A stretch of DNA of 64,000 nucleotides, from assembly GCA_034435055.1 (NCBI GenBank), contig DAOTXS010000043.1, forward strand, positions 62,001-126,000, read 5' to 3'. Positions 1 through 8,036 of the stretch are shown one piece after another. Each line of letters begins with the position of its first letter. Position 1 is the first letter of the stretch. The notes under the pieces were generated by a model. The model was not told where the DNA came from. It did not search any database and saw only the letters and a list, made by a program, of their open reading frames with translations. Both the position numbers and the translations under genes were made by a program. This stretch comes from DAOTXS01 sp034435055 (GTDB lineage Bacteria > Chloroflexota > Anaerolineae > UBA4142).

Positions 1-774
1 GACGCGCGCCAGGTCAATGCCGAAGCCGTCGCCCGCGAAGCCATCGACAAGGCGTTGCGCGCGCGCAACCCGATTGCGCTTGACCCCGGCGAGTACACGG
101 TTTTTCTCGAAGAGTACGCGGTCGCCGATATTCTCGATGCGCTGAACTATGTCTCGTTCTCTGCGCAAGCGGTGCAAGAAGAGCGCTCGTTTATGAAAGG
201 CAAAATGGGAGAAAAGGTGATGGATGAGCGCGTTACGATTTTCGACGACGGGCTTGCGCCCGACACGATTGCATTGCCATTCGATTTTGAAGGCGTGCCG
301 CGTCAAAAAGTGATGCTGATCGAAAACGGCATTGCGCGCGGCGTGGTGTACGACACGGCAACAGCGCAACGTGACGGGGTCGCATCGACCGGGCATTCAC
401 TCCCCGCACCGAACACGATGGGACCATTCGCGTTGCATTTAGCAATGGCACCGGGCAATACACCGAAAAGCGAGATGCTCAAATCGATTGAACGCGGTGT
501 GTGGGTTACGCGCTTTTGGTACACGCGCGTCGTACATCCGATGAAAGTGTTGATCACCGGGATGACGCGCGATGGCACGTTCTTGATCGAGAACGGGGTG
601 GTGACCCAGCCGCTGAAAAATTTCCGCTTCACCACGAGTTATCTCGACGCGCTGAATAATCTGCGTGCTATCGGTGATTCGACGAAACTTTTCTTTGAAG
701 ATTGGAGCGGCGCGGCGCGGCGCGTGCCAGCGTTAGTGGTAGACCGGTTTCGATTTACGGGAACGACGCAATAA
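1..774 (+). CDS. TldD/PmbA (TldE) family protein, C-terminal part (5' truncated)
   Basis: The reading frame is open from base 1, so the start lies outside the window; about 257 residues are present. The sequence matches the C-terminal half of the TldD/PmbA family: an F-x-EEYAVADILDALNY segment, then a segment with MGEKVMDERVTIFDDG, and the SxERGVWVTRFWYTR region near the end. In this family TldD carries the zinc-binding HExxxH motif and PmbA/TldE is the partner of a heterodimeric metalloprotease that processes modified peptides. The zinc motif, if present, would be upstream, so TldD and TldE cannot be told apart here. The gene ends at a hairpin shared with the convergent gene. Confidence 0.85.
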   Translation, partial: DARQVNAEAVAREAIDKALRARNPIALDPGEYTVFLEEYAVADILDALNYVSFSAQAVQEERSFMKGKMGEKVMDERVTIFDDGLAPDTIALPFDFEGVPRQKVMLIENGIARGVVYDTATAQRDGVASTGHSLPAPNTMGPFALHLAMAPGNTPKSEMLKSIERGVWVTRFWYTRVVHPMKVLITGMTRDGTFLIENGVVTQPLKNFRFTTSYLDALNNLRAIGDSTKLFFEDWSGAARRVPALVVDRFRFTGTTQ

Positions 775-815
775 AAAAAGAACCTCGATTTCTTTTAGAA
801 ATCGAGGTTTATAAT
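775..815. terminator. Bidirectional intrinsic terminator
   Basis: A perfect 13-bp stem (781-793 with 797-809) and a 3-base loop is flanked by an A-run on the left (773-779) and a T-run on the right (815-819). It can therefore stop the TldD-family gene rightward and the convergent gene (818-1807) leftward. Confidence 0.85.
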
Positions 816-817
816 TT

Positions 818-1807
818 TTACGGTTTGGTACCGGGGAGTGGTTTAGCGTCGGTGGGCGGAGTTACTTTGATGGTAGGATTGTTATAGTCCCACATATGAC
901 CGTTGATCTTGAATGCGCCTTTTTCGGTTGGAGTCTTGGCGTTATGCCCTTGATAGTCCATCGAAAATTTGTGGACGTAGCCATCACTGCAAAGCCAGAC
1001 GCGCGTTTCCGATTTATCCACCACGCTGAGATCGCCGGTATCTTTGCCCGCGCCGAAGATGCCCGTCATGCCTGCCGCATCAAATTTGCTAAGCGTGCCT
1101 GCCCAAATGTCGCACGCTTGACCATCGACTAATTCATTCCCCACTTTTTTGAAGCTTGCCGGGTTGTCGATGAAATCGTTGAATGTATCCGGCTTGGCAA
1201 AATCGCCCATCCCACTCGTGGTCGAGTTGTCGCTGGTGACGTACCACACTTTGGGATCCGCCAAGCCGAACATTTTGACCCCGCGCATGTACGTCTTGTT
1301 ATCGGCGGTGAGAAATTCCACCGTGCCGTTGGGATCGCCGGAGAAAATTGCCAAGAAACCACCCTTGGAACTCATCCGCATATTTTTTCCATCCACTTCA
1401 CCCGACATATCGAACAACGTTTCCTCCGTGTATTTGCCGTTAGTCGTTCCGCCAATAATCATAGCAAATTGCATTCGATACTTGGTCGCGCTGTTGGCTT
1501 TTTTCAAAGCATCGGCAAAGGGATTGCTACCCGCCGGCGCAGCCGATGATGCGGCGGATGATGCCGCGGACGACGATGTTTTGGGCGGCGCAACTTGTGT
1601 TGGAACCGTGCCCGGCGCAAATGGCGTTTCTTTGACCGAAGGTAGCGGCGGAACTATTGTCGGTTCCAATTGCGAAATGGTATCGCCGAAGACTCGTGAG
1701 ATTTGACCGGGCAAGTCAACGACGAACCAGAGAATACCAACACCGATACAGCAAACGAGCAATACCACAGCGCATCCACCCAGAATCCAAACTAAATTTT
1801 TATTCAT
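818..1807 (-). CDS. Membrane-anchored extracytoplasmic protein with Ser/Ala linker
   Basis: The protein has about 329 residues. The start at 1807 (MNKNLVWILGG) is chosen because AAGGAGGA precedes it; the frame continues upstream but without a ribosome site. Residues 5-30 form one hydrophobic segment, followed by a Pro/Thr/Ser/Ala linker with SSAASSAASSAA repeats, then a globular domain of about 220 residues rich in beta-strand patterns, with MRMSSKGG and ETRVWLCSDGYVHKFSMDY. This is reminiscent of LolA/LppX-like lipoprotein-sorting folds, but I do not recognise a named family. It is probably anchored in the membrane with the domain outside. It has its own promoter. Confidence 0.7.
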   Translation of the reverse strand: MNKNLVWILGGCAVVLLVCCIGVGILWFVVDLPGQISRVFGDTISQLEPTIVPPLPSVKETPFAPGTVPTQVAPPKTSSSAASSAASSAAPAGSNPFADALKKANSATKYRMQFAMIIGGTTNGKYTEETLFDMSGEVDGKNMRMSSKGGFLAIFSGDPNGTVEFLTADNKTYMRGVKMFGLADPKVWYVTSDNSTTSGMGDFAKPDTFNDFIDNPASFKKVGNELVDGQACDIWAGTLSKFDAAGMTGIFGAGKDTGDLSVVDKSETRVWLCSDGYVHKFSMDYQGHNAKTPTEKGAFKINGHMWDYNNPTIKVTPPTDAKPLPGTKP

Positions 1808-1825
1808 TTTTCCTCCTTGCGGAAT

Positions 1826-1854
1826 AGTGTAATCGAATCTGATGCTTTGTGCAA
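1826..1854 (-). promoter_or_regulatory. Sigma70-type promoter of the membrane-anchored protein
   Basis: On the minus strand: TTGCAC (1854-1849), a 17-base spacer, then TACACT (1831-1826). The gene starts 19 bases further on. Confidence 0.6.
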
Positions 1855-1924
1855 GTCCCTTTGCGCCCGGTAATCCATACTGCCAGGCAATCATTCGCGA
1901 ATTATCGCGCGCGGTTCAATTTAT

Positions 1925-1953
1925 TTGACTAAAACGATGCTCTTTGTTATACT
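1925..1953 (+). promoter_or_regulatory. Promoter of the tRNA cluster
   Basis: TTGACT (1925-1930), a 17-base spacer, and TATACT (1948-1953) with an upstream TG at 1945-1946 (extended -10). The first tRNA begins 12 bases after the -10 box, so it probably drives all three tRNA genes. Confidence 0.75.
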
Positions 1954-1965
1954 GCTTTTGCTCGT

Positions 1966-2049
1966 GGAGGAGTGCCGGAGTGGACTATCGGCGCCGCCTT
2001 GAAAGCGGATGGGTCAAAAGCCACGGAGGTTCGAATCCTTCCTCCTCCG
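1966..2049 (+). tRNA. tRNA-Ser (anticodon UGA)
   Basis: A complete class II cloverleaf: acceptor stem GGAGGAG (1966-1972) with CTCCTCC (2042-2048), discriminator G, T arm GGAGG-TTCGAAT-CCTTC, anticodon loop CTTGAAA with TGA at 2000-2002, and a long variable arm as expected for serine. The outer pair of the anticodon stem (27-43) is a G-A mismatch. CCA is not encoded. Confidence 0.93.
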
Positions 2050-2054
2050 CACCG

Positions 2055-2146
2055 TTTAGTGCGATAGTGCAATAGTTGAATAGTTCGATAGTTTGGGGTT
2101 TGGTTTTCAACTATCGCACTAGAGAACTATCGAACTAACAAACTAA
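2055..2146. repeat. Word-type hairpin repeat (ATAGTT words) between tRNA genes
   Basis: The spacer between the two tRNA-Ser genes is built of variants of the word cgATAGTT. It forms an imperfect inverted repeat with arms of about 38 bases (about 2055-2095 against 2108-2146). The next spacer (2253-2341) holds a related hairpin. Confidence 0.8.
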
Positions 2147-2152
2147 TATTTT

Positions 2153-2248
2153 GGAGGGGTCGCATAGCCTGGTCTAGTGCGGTCGCCTGCTAAGTGACTG
2201 TAGGGGTCTTCAAAGCCTCTACCGCGGGTTCAAATCCCGCCCCCTCCG
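2153..2248 (+). tRNA. tRNA-Ser (anticodon GCU)
   Basis: Class II cloverleaf: acceptor GGAGGGG (2153-2159) with CCCCTCC (2241-2247), discriminator G, T arm GCGGG-TTCAAAT-CCCGC, anticodon stem GTCGC/GTGAC around loop CTGCTAA with GCT at 2189-2191, and a strong variable-arm stem (GTAGGGG with CCTCTAC). CCA is not encoded. Confidence 0.95.
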
Positions 2249-2252
2249 CTGT

Positions 2253-2341
2253 GTCTAGTTCAATAGTTCGATCGTGCAATCGTTGAATTGTTTCGCTGTA
2301 ATCAACTATCGCGCGATTGCACGAACAAACTATCGCACTAA
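2253..2341. repeat. Second ATAGTT-word hairpin between tRNA genes
   Basis: The left arm (about 2253-2290) and right arm (2303-2341) pair over about 36 bases with a perfect core CGTGCAATCG. The words are shared with the hairpin at 2055-2146, but the sequences are not simple copies. Confidence 0.8.
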
Positions 2342-2415
2342 CTCCCCGTAGCGCAATTGGATAGCGCGCAGCCCTGCGGAGGCTGAGGTTGCGAGTTCGA
2401 GCCTCGCCGGGGAGG
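2342..2415 (+). tRNA. tRNA-Arg (anticodon GCG)
   Basis: A fully paired cloverleaf: acceptor CTCCCCG (2342-2348) with CGGGGAG (2408-2414), D stem GCGC/GCGC, anticodon stem CAGCC/GGCTG around loop CTGCGGA, T arm GCGAG-TTCGAGC-CTCGC, discriminator G. The anticodon is GCG (2376-2378), reading CGC and CGU. Most bacteria use an ACG anticodon (deaminated to ICG) for these codons, so GCG is unusual. CCA is not encoded. Confidence 0.9.
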
Positions 2416-2422
2416 CACACCA

Positions 2423-2455
2423 AACGCTCTGATTTGTCAGGGCGTTTTTGTTTTT
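2423..2455 (+). terminator. Intrinsic terminator of the tRNA cluster
   Basis: A stem of AACGCTCTGA (2423-2432) with TCAGGGCGTT (2437-2446), one G-T pair, a 4-base loop, then a T-rich tail (2445-2455). It lies 8 bases after tRNA-Arg. Confidence 0.9.
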
Positions 2456-2498
2456 GCGAGCAACGCTAATGTCAGCGTTCCCTACTTATTTCAATCTG

Positions 2499-2507
2499 TG
2501 CTATAAT
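2499..2507 (+). promoter_or_regulatory. Extended -10 promoter, leaderless start
   Basis: TGCTATAAT at 2499-2507. The GTG start of the next gene is at 2516, about where transcription should begin, so the mRNA is predicted to have no leader. No clear -35 is visible. Confidence 0.7.
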
Positions 2508-2515
2508 CCTGTCTC

Positions 2516-5086
2516 GTGGACGCCATCCTCACGCATGAAAATGCCGATTTTGACGCAGTCGCGGCATTGCTCGGCGCAAAAAAAATCTACCCCGATGCAC
2601 GCGCGATTCTCCCGCGCCGACTCAATCGCAACGTGCGCGATTTCCACGCGCTCTACCGCGATGCTCTGCCGTTCACGCACGCCGAAGATTTACCGAAAGA
2701 AAAATTCCGCCAAGTTCTCATCGTCGATACGCAAGGTGTTCAATCGGCGCGCGGCATCACGCCCAAGACGCGCATCCATTTTATCGATCATCATCCACAC
2801 GCGCGCGCGTTGAAAAACGGAATGACGTTTTTCGGCGGCGAAACCGGCGCGACCACCACGCTGTTCGTCGAGCAAATCAGCGAAAAAGAAATTCCTCTCA
2901 CGCCGATTGAAGCGACATTACTTTTGCTCGGCATCTATGAAGATACCGGCTCGCTCTCGTACTCAACGACGACCCCACGCGATATGCGCGCCGCCGCGTA
3001 CTTGCTCGAACATGCGGCGTCGCTCGCAGTCGTCAATGATTTCTTGCATCATCCGCTAACCGATGCGCAACACAAATTGTATCAACGCTTGATCGATCAC
3101 CTTGAAACCGTGAATGTTGCCGGCCACGCCATTGTGATTGCCGCCGCGCGCGCAAGCAAGTACACCGAAGAAGTTTCGACGCTGGCGCATCAATTACGCG
3201 AACTGTACGATCCTGCCGCTACGTTTCTGCTTGTGCAGATGGAGGATCAGATTCAATTGGTTGCGCGCTCCGAGACGGCAGAAATCGACGTGGCGAAAAT
3301 TGCGGAAGCGTTTGGCGGCGGTGGACACGACAAAGCCTCGGCGGCGTTGGTTCGCGGAATGACTTTGCGGCAAGCGAAATCGAAATTGTTGAAATTGCTT
3401 CACGCATCGGTCAAACCATCGATTACGGTGCGGCAGTTGATGTCGTTTGGTGTGCACACGCTCGAACCGACGACGACCGTTGCGCAAGCCGCCAACGCCG
3501 CTAAACGTTATGGCCACGAAGGATTTCCAATCGCGCGCAACAATCAATTGGTTGGTGTCATCACGCGCCGCGAGATCGACCGGGCAATGCATCATCAATT
3601 GGCAAACACGCCTATCAAGCAATTGATGCACAAACCGATTTTCGTTTCGCCGGACGATTCGTTGGAAAAATTGCGCGCGGTGATGATCGAAGCAGACCTG
3701 GGCCAAGTTCCCGTCGTCGAAAAAAATAAGATCATCGGCATTGTCACCCGCACCGATCTCATCAAGCCGTTCGGCGTAGCACAGCCGACGCGCGCGGAAG
3801 ATTTGGGTGCGCGTCTGGAAAAATGTTTGCCGCCGGAATTGCTCGCGCTTTTGCGCGACGCGAGCCAGACCGCGCACGAACTGGGATTTAATCTTTACAT
3901 CGTCGGTGGTTTTGTGCGCGATTTGTTGCTCAATCAACCCAATCTCGATCTCGACCTTGTCGTCGAAGGCGATGCGATTGTGCTCGCGCGCGCGTTGGAG
4001 AAAAAACGCGGCGGGCGCGTACACGGACACACGCGATTTGGTACCGCCAAGTGGTTACTGGGCAAACGCAACGGCGCGCCCATCGATCATCTCGATTTTA
4101 CCAGCGCGCGCACAGAATTTTATGCGCACCCATCTGCGTTGCCCGAAGTTGAAATGAGTTCGATCAAGCAAGATTTACGCCGCCGCGATTTCACGATCAA
4201 CACGCTTGCGATTTGCCTCGACCCTGAACGCTACGGACAACTGCTCGATCCGTTTGGTGGCGAAGACGATTTGCGGCGCGGCTTGATTCGCGTTTTGCAC
4301 AATCTCAGTTTCATCGAAGACCCCACGCGCATTTTGCGCGCCGTGCGTTTTGAGCAACGATTTGGTTTTGCGATCGAGCCGCGCACCGCGCAATTGATCG
4401 GCGACGCGTTGAATATGATCCCGCGTGTCAGCGGCGAACGCTTGCGCCACGAACTCGATTTGATTTTTCAAGAGAGCGAGCCGGAAAAAGCGCTGATGCG
4501 CTTGAACGCGCTGGGGGTCTTGCGCGCGATTCATCCCAAAACCGAATTCACCGATTGGCACACCGGGAAATTTGTGGCGGCGCGTCAAGCGCACCATCCA
4601 GCCCCGCTCACGTACCTGGGATTACTCGTCTATCGTTTTGCGCCATCGACCGCGCGCGAATTCTGCCAGCGATTGAAATTGCCTAATTCAGATTGCGATA
4701 CGCTAATGCAAGTCCTCGAACTGCGCGACGAAGTTGTGGGGCAATTGAGCGTCACGCCACTCGCGCCAAGCGCGATTTATCGATTGCTCGAAGAGTACGC
4801 GGACGCGGCATTGGCGCTTGTTGAATTGGCAACGGATGACGCGCGCGCGCGTGACCGCATCGCTTTGTTCCGGTCCCAGTTGCGGAATGTGCAAGCCGAA
4901 CTCACCGGCGACGATTTGAAAAAACTGGGGCTGGCGCCCGGTCCGGCATACAAGAAAATTCTCGCGCACTTGCGCGACGCGCGGTTGGACGGTAAAATAT
5001 CGACGCGCGCGCAGGAATTGGAACTCGTTAAAAGTATCGCGCTCGATGGATTCGACACGGGCTCACTGTTCCCGGGGGATTTATGA
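2516..5086 (+). CDS. DHH phosphoesterase / CBS pair / tRNA nucleotidyltransferase (poly(A) polymerase family) fusion
   Basis: The protein has 856 residues and starts at GTG. It contains a DHH phosphoesterase domain (IDHHP at 90-94), the DHHA1-type GGGGHDKA (about 267-274), two CBS domains (about 300-420), then a class II poly(A) polymerase head with VGGFVRD (about 463-469), the acidic NLDLDLVVEGD segment and RRRDFTINTLA, followed by an RNA-binding tail. Such fusions are known as A-adding or CCA-adding enzymes with a DHH-CBS extension. The encoded tRNAs lack CCA, so an enzyme of this kind is needed, but which nucleotides it adds cannot be read here. No ribosome site is present, in line with a leaderless mRNA. 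The next gene overlaps its stop (ATGA). Confidence 0.9.
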   Translation: MDAILTHENADFDAVAALLGAKKIYPDARAILPRRLNRNVRDFHALYRDALPFTHAEDLPKEKFRQVLIVDTQGVQSARGITPKTRIHFIDHHPHARALKNGMTFFGGETGATTTLFVEQISEKEIPLTPIEATLLLLGIYEDTGSLSYSTTTPRDMRAAAYLLEHAASLAVVNDFLHHPLTDAQHKLYQRLIDHLETVNVAGHAIVIAAARASKYTEEVSTLAHQLRELYDPAATFLLVQMEDQIQLVARSETAEIDVAKIAEAFGGGGHDKASAALVRGMTLRQAKSKLLKLLHASVKPSITVRQLMSFGVHTLEPTTTVAQAANAAKRYGHEGFPIARNNQLVGVITRREIDRAMHHQLANTPIKQLMHKPIFVSPDDSLEKLRAVMIEADLGQVPVVEKNKIIGIVTRTDLIKPFGVAQPTRAEDLGARLEKCLPPELLALLRDASQTAHELGFNLYIVGGFVRDLLLNQPNLDLDLVVEGDAIVLARALEKKRGGRVHGHTRFGTAKWLLGKRNGAPIDHLDFTSARTEFYAHPSALPEVEMSSIKQDLRRRDFTINTLAICLDPERYGQLLDPFGGEDDLRRGLIRVLHNLSFIEDPTRILRAVRFEQRFGFAIEPRTAQLIGDALNMIPRVSGERLRHELDLIFQESEPEKALMRLNALGVLRAIHPKTEFTDWHTGKFVAARQAHHPAPLTYLGLLVYRFAPSTAREFCQRLKLPNSDCDTLMQVLELRDEVVGQLSVTPLAPSAIYRLLEEYADAALALVELATDDARARDRIALFRSQLRNVQAELTGDDLKKLGLAPGPAYKKILAHLRDARLDGKISTRAQELELVKSIALDGFDTGSLFPGDL

Positions 5087-5994
5087 TTGGCAAATTTCTC
5101 ATCGCCTCGAAAAATCGTAAAACGCTCAGTCTCGTCGAAAAAGCGTTGAAACAGGAAAAACATCAAATTTTTGTCGCGCCCAACGGCGTCGCCGTCGTCG
5201 ATCTTGCGCTCGACAAAAAACCCAACGCGGTTTTTCTTGGCGTGATGCTCAAGGATTTGAACGGCGTCGATGCGGCGCGGGCGTTGCGCGCGTTGACGCC
5301 CACTGAAAACATTCCGGTCATTTTTCTCGCCGAGAATGAAGAGGAAGCCAAAGTGGTTGCGAATACGCGTTTGCCATTGGCGGAATGTCTCACCGCGCCG
5401 TTTGACGCCAACGAAGTCAAAGCGCACGCGCTCGGTGAATTGCACGCCGGCGAACACATTGCGCATTTGCGCAACACGAATACTGAGAACGCGTGGATGC
5501 TAGCCATCCTTGACCCGTTGACGCGCTTGTATCATCGACGTTATCTCCTACATCGCTTGGCGTACGAAGGCAAGCGGAGCGTGCGCTATAACAATCCGCT
5601 CGCCGTTCTGCTCGTCGATGTCGATAATCTCGCGGAGATCAATCGACAGTACGGCATTGTCACGGGCGACAGTGTGCTGATTGAAATGGGACAACTGCTT
5701 TTGGCGATAATGCGTAAATCGGAAATCGTGGGACGCAACGACGTGCAGGATTTTCTCGTCCTCGTTCCGCAAACAAGTGAGGCAGGCACGCGCGCGCTCG
5801 CCGAGCGGATTGTCCAAGCGGTCAGTGAGCATCATTTTGTTTTGGAGAAATTGGATTTGCACGTTACAGTCAGTGTCGGTATGGCGTGGACGAACGGGGC
5901 AGAGTTGACAGATAATTTCGCGCTGCTCGCGCGTGCAGAAGTCGCGCTCGCGCGCGCCAAACGCGCGGGAAAAAATCGGGTTGAGGTGGGATGA
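5083..5994 (+). CDS. Receiver-like plus GGDEF-like protein, degenerate in both domains
   Basis: The protein has 303 residues. Residues 1-120 follow the pattern of a response-regulator receiver, but the phosphoacceptor region reads AVFLGVMLKDLNG, with Gly where Asp is expected. Residues about 140-303 follow a diguanylate cyclase domain (LVDVDNLAEINRQYG, then TVSVGMAW), but the signature GGDEF is replaced by NDVQDF. Both phosphorylation and c-di-GMP synthesis are therefore doubtful; the protein may act as a binding or scaffold protein. It is translationally coupled (ATGA overlap) to the genes before and after it, so the three probably form an operon. Confidence 0.8.
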   Translation: MIGKFLIASKNRKTLSLVEKALKQEKHQIFVAPNGVAVVDLALDKKPNAVFLGVMLKDLNGVDAARALRALTPTENIPVIFLAENEEEAKVVANTRLPLAECLTAPFDANEVKAHALGELHAGEHIAHLRNTNTENAWMLAILDPLTRLYHRRYLLHRLAYEGKRSVRYNNPLAVLLVDVDNLAEINRQYGIVTGDSVLIEMGQLLLAIMRKSEIVGRNDVQDFLVLVPQTSEAGTRALAERIVQAVSEHHFVLEKLDLHVTVSVGMAWTNGAELTDNFALLARAEVALARAKRAGKNRVEVG

Positions 5995-6455
5995 CGATGG
6001 TACCGGCAATCAAAACCTACATCGAAATTTTGCGCGTGCGGCGCGTGGATATTCTCAAAACGCTGGAAGGATTGAACGAGGAGGCACTCAATTGGCGACC
6101 ATTGCCCAACGAAGCCAACTCGCTTTATGCGCTGGCGTTACATTCCCTTGGCGCGGAACGCAAATGGATTCACGAAATCATCGGCGGCCAAAAAATCGAA
6201 CGCGACCGCGAGGCGGAGTTGCGCGCGCAAGCGCAGGATGCCCAGTCGTTGCACGCGCAGTACGATGCGGCGGCAAACGCGAGCGAACAAGTCCTCGCGC
6301 GGCTGACGCTCACTGAACTGGAGACGATGCGCGCCGCGATGCGGTACGGGGAGCAATCGGTGCGCTGGTGCATCTTACGTGTCATCGAGCATTACAACGA
6401 GCATTTGGGGCAAATGTTGCTCACGCGGCAATTGTGGGAAAATCGCAATTCGTAA
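5991..6455 (+). CDS. DinB-family (DUF664-like) four-helix protein
   Basis: The protein has 154 residues and is all-helical. It has the DinB/YfiT pattern of spaced histidines that bind a metal: one in ALHSLGAERKWIHEIIGG and one in VIEHYNEHLGQM. Members include thiol-dependent transferases and many proteins of unknown role, so no reaction is assigned. Its start overlaps the stop of the preceding gene (ATGA), and it ends at a strong hairpin shared with the convergent dksA-like gene. Confidence 0.75.
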   Translation: MTMVPAIKTYIEILRVRRVDILKTLEGLNEEALNWRPLPNEANSLYALALHSLGAERKWIHEIIGGQKIERDREAELRAQAQDAQSLHAQYDAAANASEQVLARLTLTELETMRAAMRYGEQSVRWCILRVIEHYNEHLGQMLLTRQLWENRNS

Positions 6456-6489
6456 AACAACGGGGCGCTCGAATGAACGCCCCGTTGTT
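6456..6489. terminator. Hairpin between convergent genes
   Basis: A perfect 12-bp GC-rich stem (6456-6467 with 6478-6489) with a 10-base loop lies exactly between the stops of two convergent genes. The T-runs are weak, so termination is likely but not certain. Confidence 0.75.
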
Positions 6490-6490
6490 C

Positions 6491-6856
6491 TCATCGCATT
6501 GCCGCACGCCGCGCGGCTTTTTCTAATTCGTTCTTGCATTTGACGCAGTGCGTCGTTTCTGGCAACGCCTTCAGTCGTTCGGGATCGATGGGCTTGCCGC
6601 AGCGCTCGCACAAACCGTACGTGCCTTGTTTGGCGACGTGAAGCGCTTTGTCGATTTCGGCAATTTTTATTTCCAGGCGACGCACCAGCGCGAGATTCTT
6701 TTCGCGCTCGTACACATCGAGATCGACTTCGTCACCCGTGCGTTCTGGCTCCGCGCGCAGATATTCGCGCAAGCGATTCAATTCCACAATCGTTTGCGTA
6801 CGTTCTTTTTCCAACTCTTTGCGTTCGGCTTGCGTGAGTGTCTTGTTTTTCGCCAT
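6491..6856 (-). CDS. DksA/TraR-family C4 zinc-finger protein
   Basis: The protein has 121 residues: an N-terminal coiled-coil rich in Glu, Lys and Arg, followed by a four-cysteine zinc finger (CERCG about 83-87, then CVKCK about 104-108). This matches the DksA/TraR family, which binds the RNA polymerase secondary channel with the coiled-coil tip. Whether it acts with ppGpp cannot be read from sequence. It has its own promoter and a GAGG ribosome site in a leader of about 27 bases. Confidence 0.88.
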   Translation of the reverse strand: MAKNKTLTQAERKELEKERTQTIVELNRLREYLRAEPERTGDEVDLDVYEREKNLALVRRLEIKIAEIDKALHVAKQGTYGLCERCGKPIDPERLKALPETTHCVKCKNELEKAARRAAMR

Positions 6857-6889
6857 CCAACCTCATCCTCAATCGCAAATTTGGCGCAT

Positions 6890-6918
6890 CTTATAGCACA
6901 ACTTGCCCGGCGAGTCAA
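6890..6918 (-). promoter_or_regulatory. Promoter of the dksA-like gene
   Basis: Minus strand: TTGACT (6918-6913), 17-base spacer, TGC then TATAAG (6895-6890). Good consensus with an extended -10. Confidence 0.75.
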
Positions 6919-6955
6919 TCAAGCCCCCCATCGTTTTTCTACGGCTTTTTGCCGC

Positions 6956-7885
6956 TCACGTGCCGTCCGCTTTCTTCTTCCAGTACCTCACATACCCCGA
7001 CACTAACGATTCATAACTCACCGCCACATCGTACGCGCCGGGATCGACCTCCAGTTTTTGGAATTCGCCGGCGGCTTGGGATTTGAGTTGCGCCAGAATT
7101 TGATTTTCGTCTGCGCCGCGCGCCAACTCTCCGCGCACCAATTGCCCCCAATCGACCAAACGTTTTTCCAAATCATCCCAATGCCAATCGAGATTGCCGC
7201 GAAATAAACCAAAGTGCGTGAGGCATAACCCAGTCGCTTTTGTCGCGCGCAATTTTGCGATGCTCGCCGCCCACGCCTCGATGTCCAATTCCGGTGGCGG
7301 CGTGGGCGGACGCACGTAACGCACGCCCGGCATTCGCACGCCGCCGACATCGCCGGTGAAAAGTAAACCGCTCGCCGCATCCAAGTACGCGTGGTGATGT
7401 CGCGCGTGTCCCGGCGTATCGAACGCGCGCAGAGTTGAGCCGGGAATTTTGATTTCATCGCCGTCGTTGACGATGACAATTTTGTCTTGCGGCACCGGCA
7501 CCGTCGTGCCCCACAACGATTCCATCTGGTCGCCGTACAATCGTGCGGCGCTGGCAAGCAGTTTCGCGGGTTCGACTAAATGCGGCGCACCGACCGGATG
7601 CACGTACACTTGTACCCAGGGCAATTGTCGCGCGATGACGCCCGCGCCGCCGGAATGATCGAGATGAATGTGGGTAACGATGAGTTGGCGTAACGCTTCG
7701 AGCGGGACGCCGGCGGCTTGCACGCCTGCCAGCAAATTGTCGACGGTCGATGCTGGTCCGGTTTCGACGAGTGCGGCGGTATCGCCATCGTAAAACAAAT
7801 ACGACGCGATGACTTTCGGGCGTCCTTGGAATTGTGTGTCGATGCACGTGATCTGTTCGGTGAGGCGATGCAGGATTGGCGTCAT
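6956..7885 (-). CDS. Metallo-beta-lactamase-fold hydrolase
   Basis: The protein has 309 residues with the metal-binding motif THIHLDHSGG (about 71-80), a second His in DTPGHARHHHAY, and an Asp in FTGDVGG, as in glyoxalase II-like and related hydrolases binding two metals. The C-terminal 100 residues (from DIEAWAASIAKLRA) are helical, as in a subgroup of uncharacterised hydrolases. The substrate is unknown. GGAGAA lies just before the ATG. It lies downstream of parB on the same strand, separated by a hairpin. Confidence 0.85.
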   Translation of the reverse strand: MTPILHRLTEQITCIDTQFQGRPKVIASYLFYDGDTAALVETGPASTVDNLLAGVQAAGVPLEALRQLIVTHIHLDHSGGAGVIARQLPWVQVYVHPVGAPHLVEPAKLLASAARLYGDQMESLWGTTVPVPQDKIVIVNDGDEIKIPGSTLRAFDTPGHARHHHAYLDAASGLLFTGDVGGVRMPGVRYVRPPTPPPELDIEAWAASIAKLRATKATGLCLTHFGLFRGNLDWHWDDLEKRLVDWGQLVRGELARGADENQILAQLKSQAAGEFQKLEVDPGAYDVAVSYESLVSGYVRYWKKKADGT

Positions 7886-7903
7886 AGATTCTCCGATAAA
7901 TCA

Positions 7904-7932
7904 AACGGAGCAGGGAAATTTTCTGCTCCGTT
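7904..7932 (-). terminator. Hairpin after parB, possible terminator
   Basis: A perfect 10-bp stem (7904-7913 with 7923-7932) lies between parB and the hydrolase gene. The tail on the minus strand is only moderately T-rich (TTTGATTTAT), so it may be a weak terminator or an mRNA-end structure. Confidence 0.5.
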
Positions 7933-7982
7933 GCGATTGCAATTATATGCCGATTAACACGGCGCGCAAGAGGGTTCGATTT

Positions 7983-8024
7983 GTCATTGCGAGGAGTGCG
8001 AAGCGTTTACGACGAAGCAATCTC
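7983..8024. repeat. Dispersed repeat of the GTCATTGCGAGG...GAAGCAATCTC type
   Basis: The sequence runs from GTCATTGCGAGG to GAAGCAATCTC. This wording is familiar from intergenic repeats in many unrelated bacteria (recalled, not searched). It sits just downstream of parB. Confidence 0.6.
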
Positions 8025-8036
8025 TCAAGCGACCGT

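Noticed and set aside
1540..1580. Tandem repeat at 1540-1580
   Set aside because: It encodes the Ser/Ala linker of the membrane-anchored protein and is simple low complexity, not a separate element.
3194..4030. A 278-residue minus-strand frame opposite the nucleotidyltransferase gene
   Set aside because: Its composition is that of a shadow frame, and it lacks start signals.
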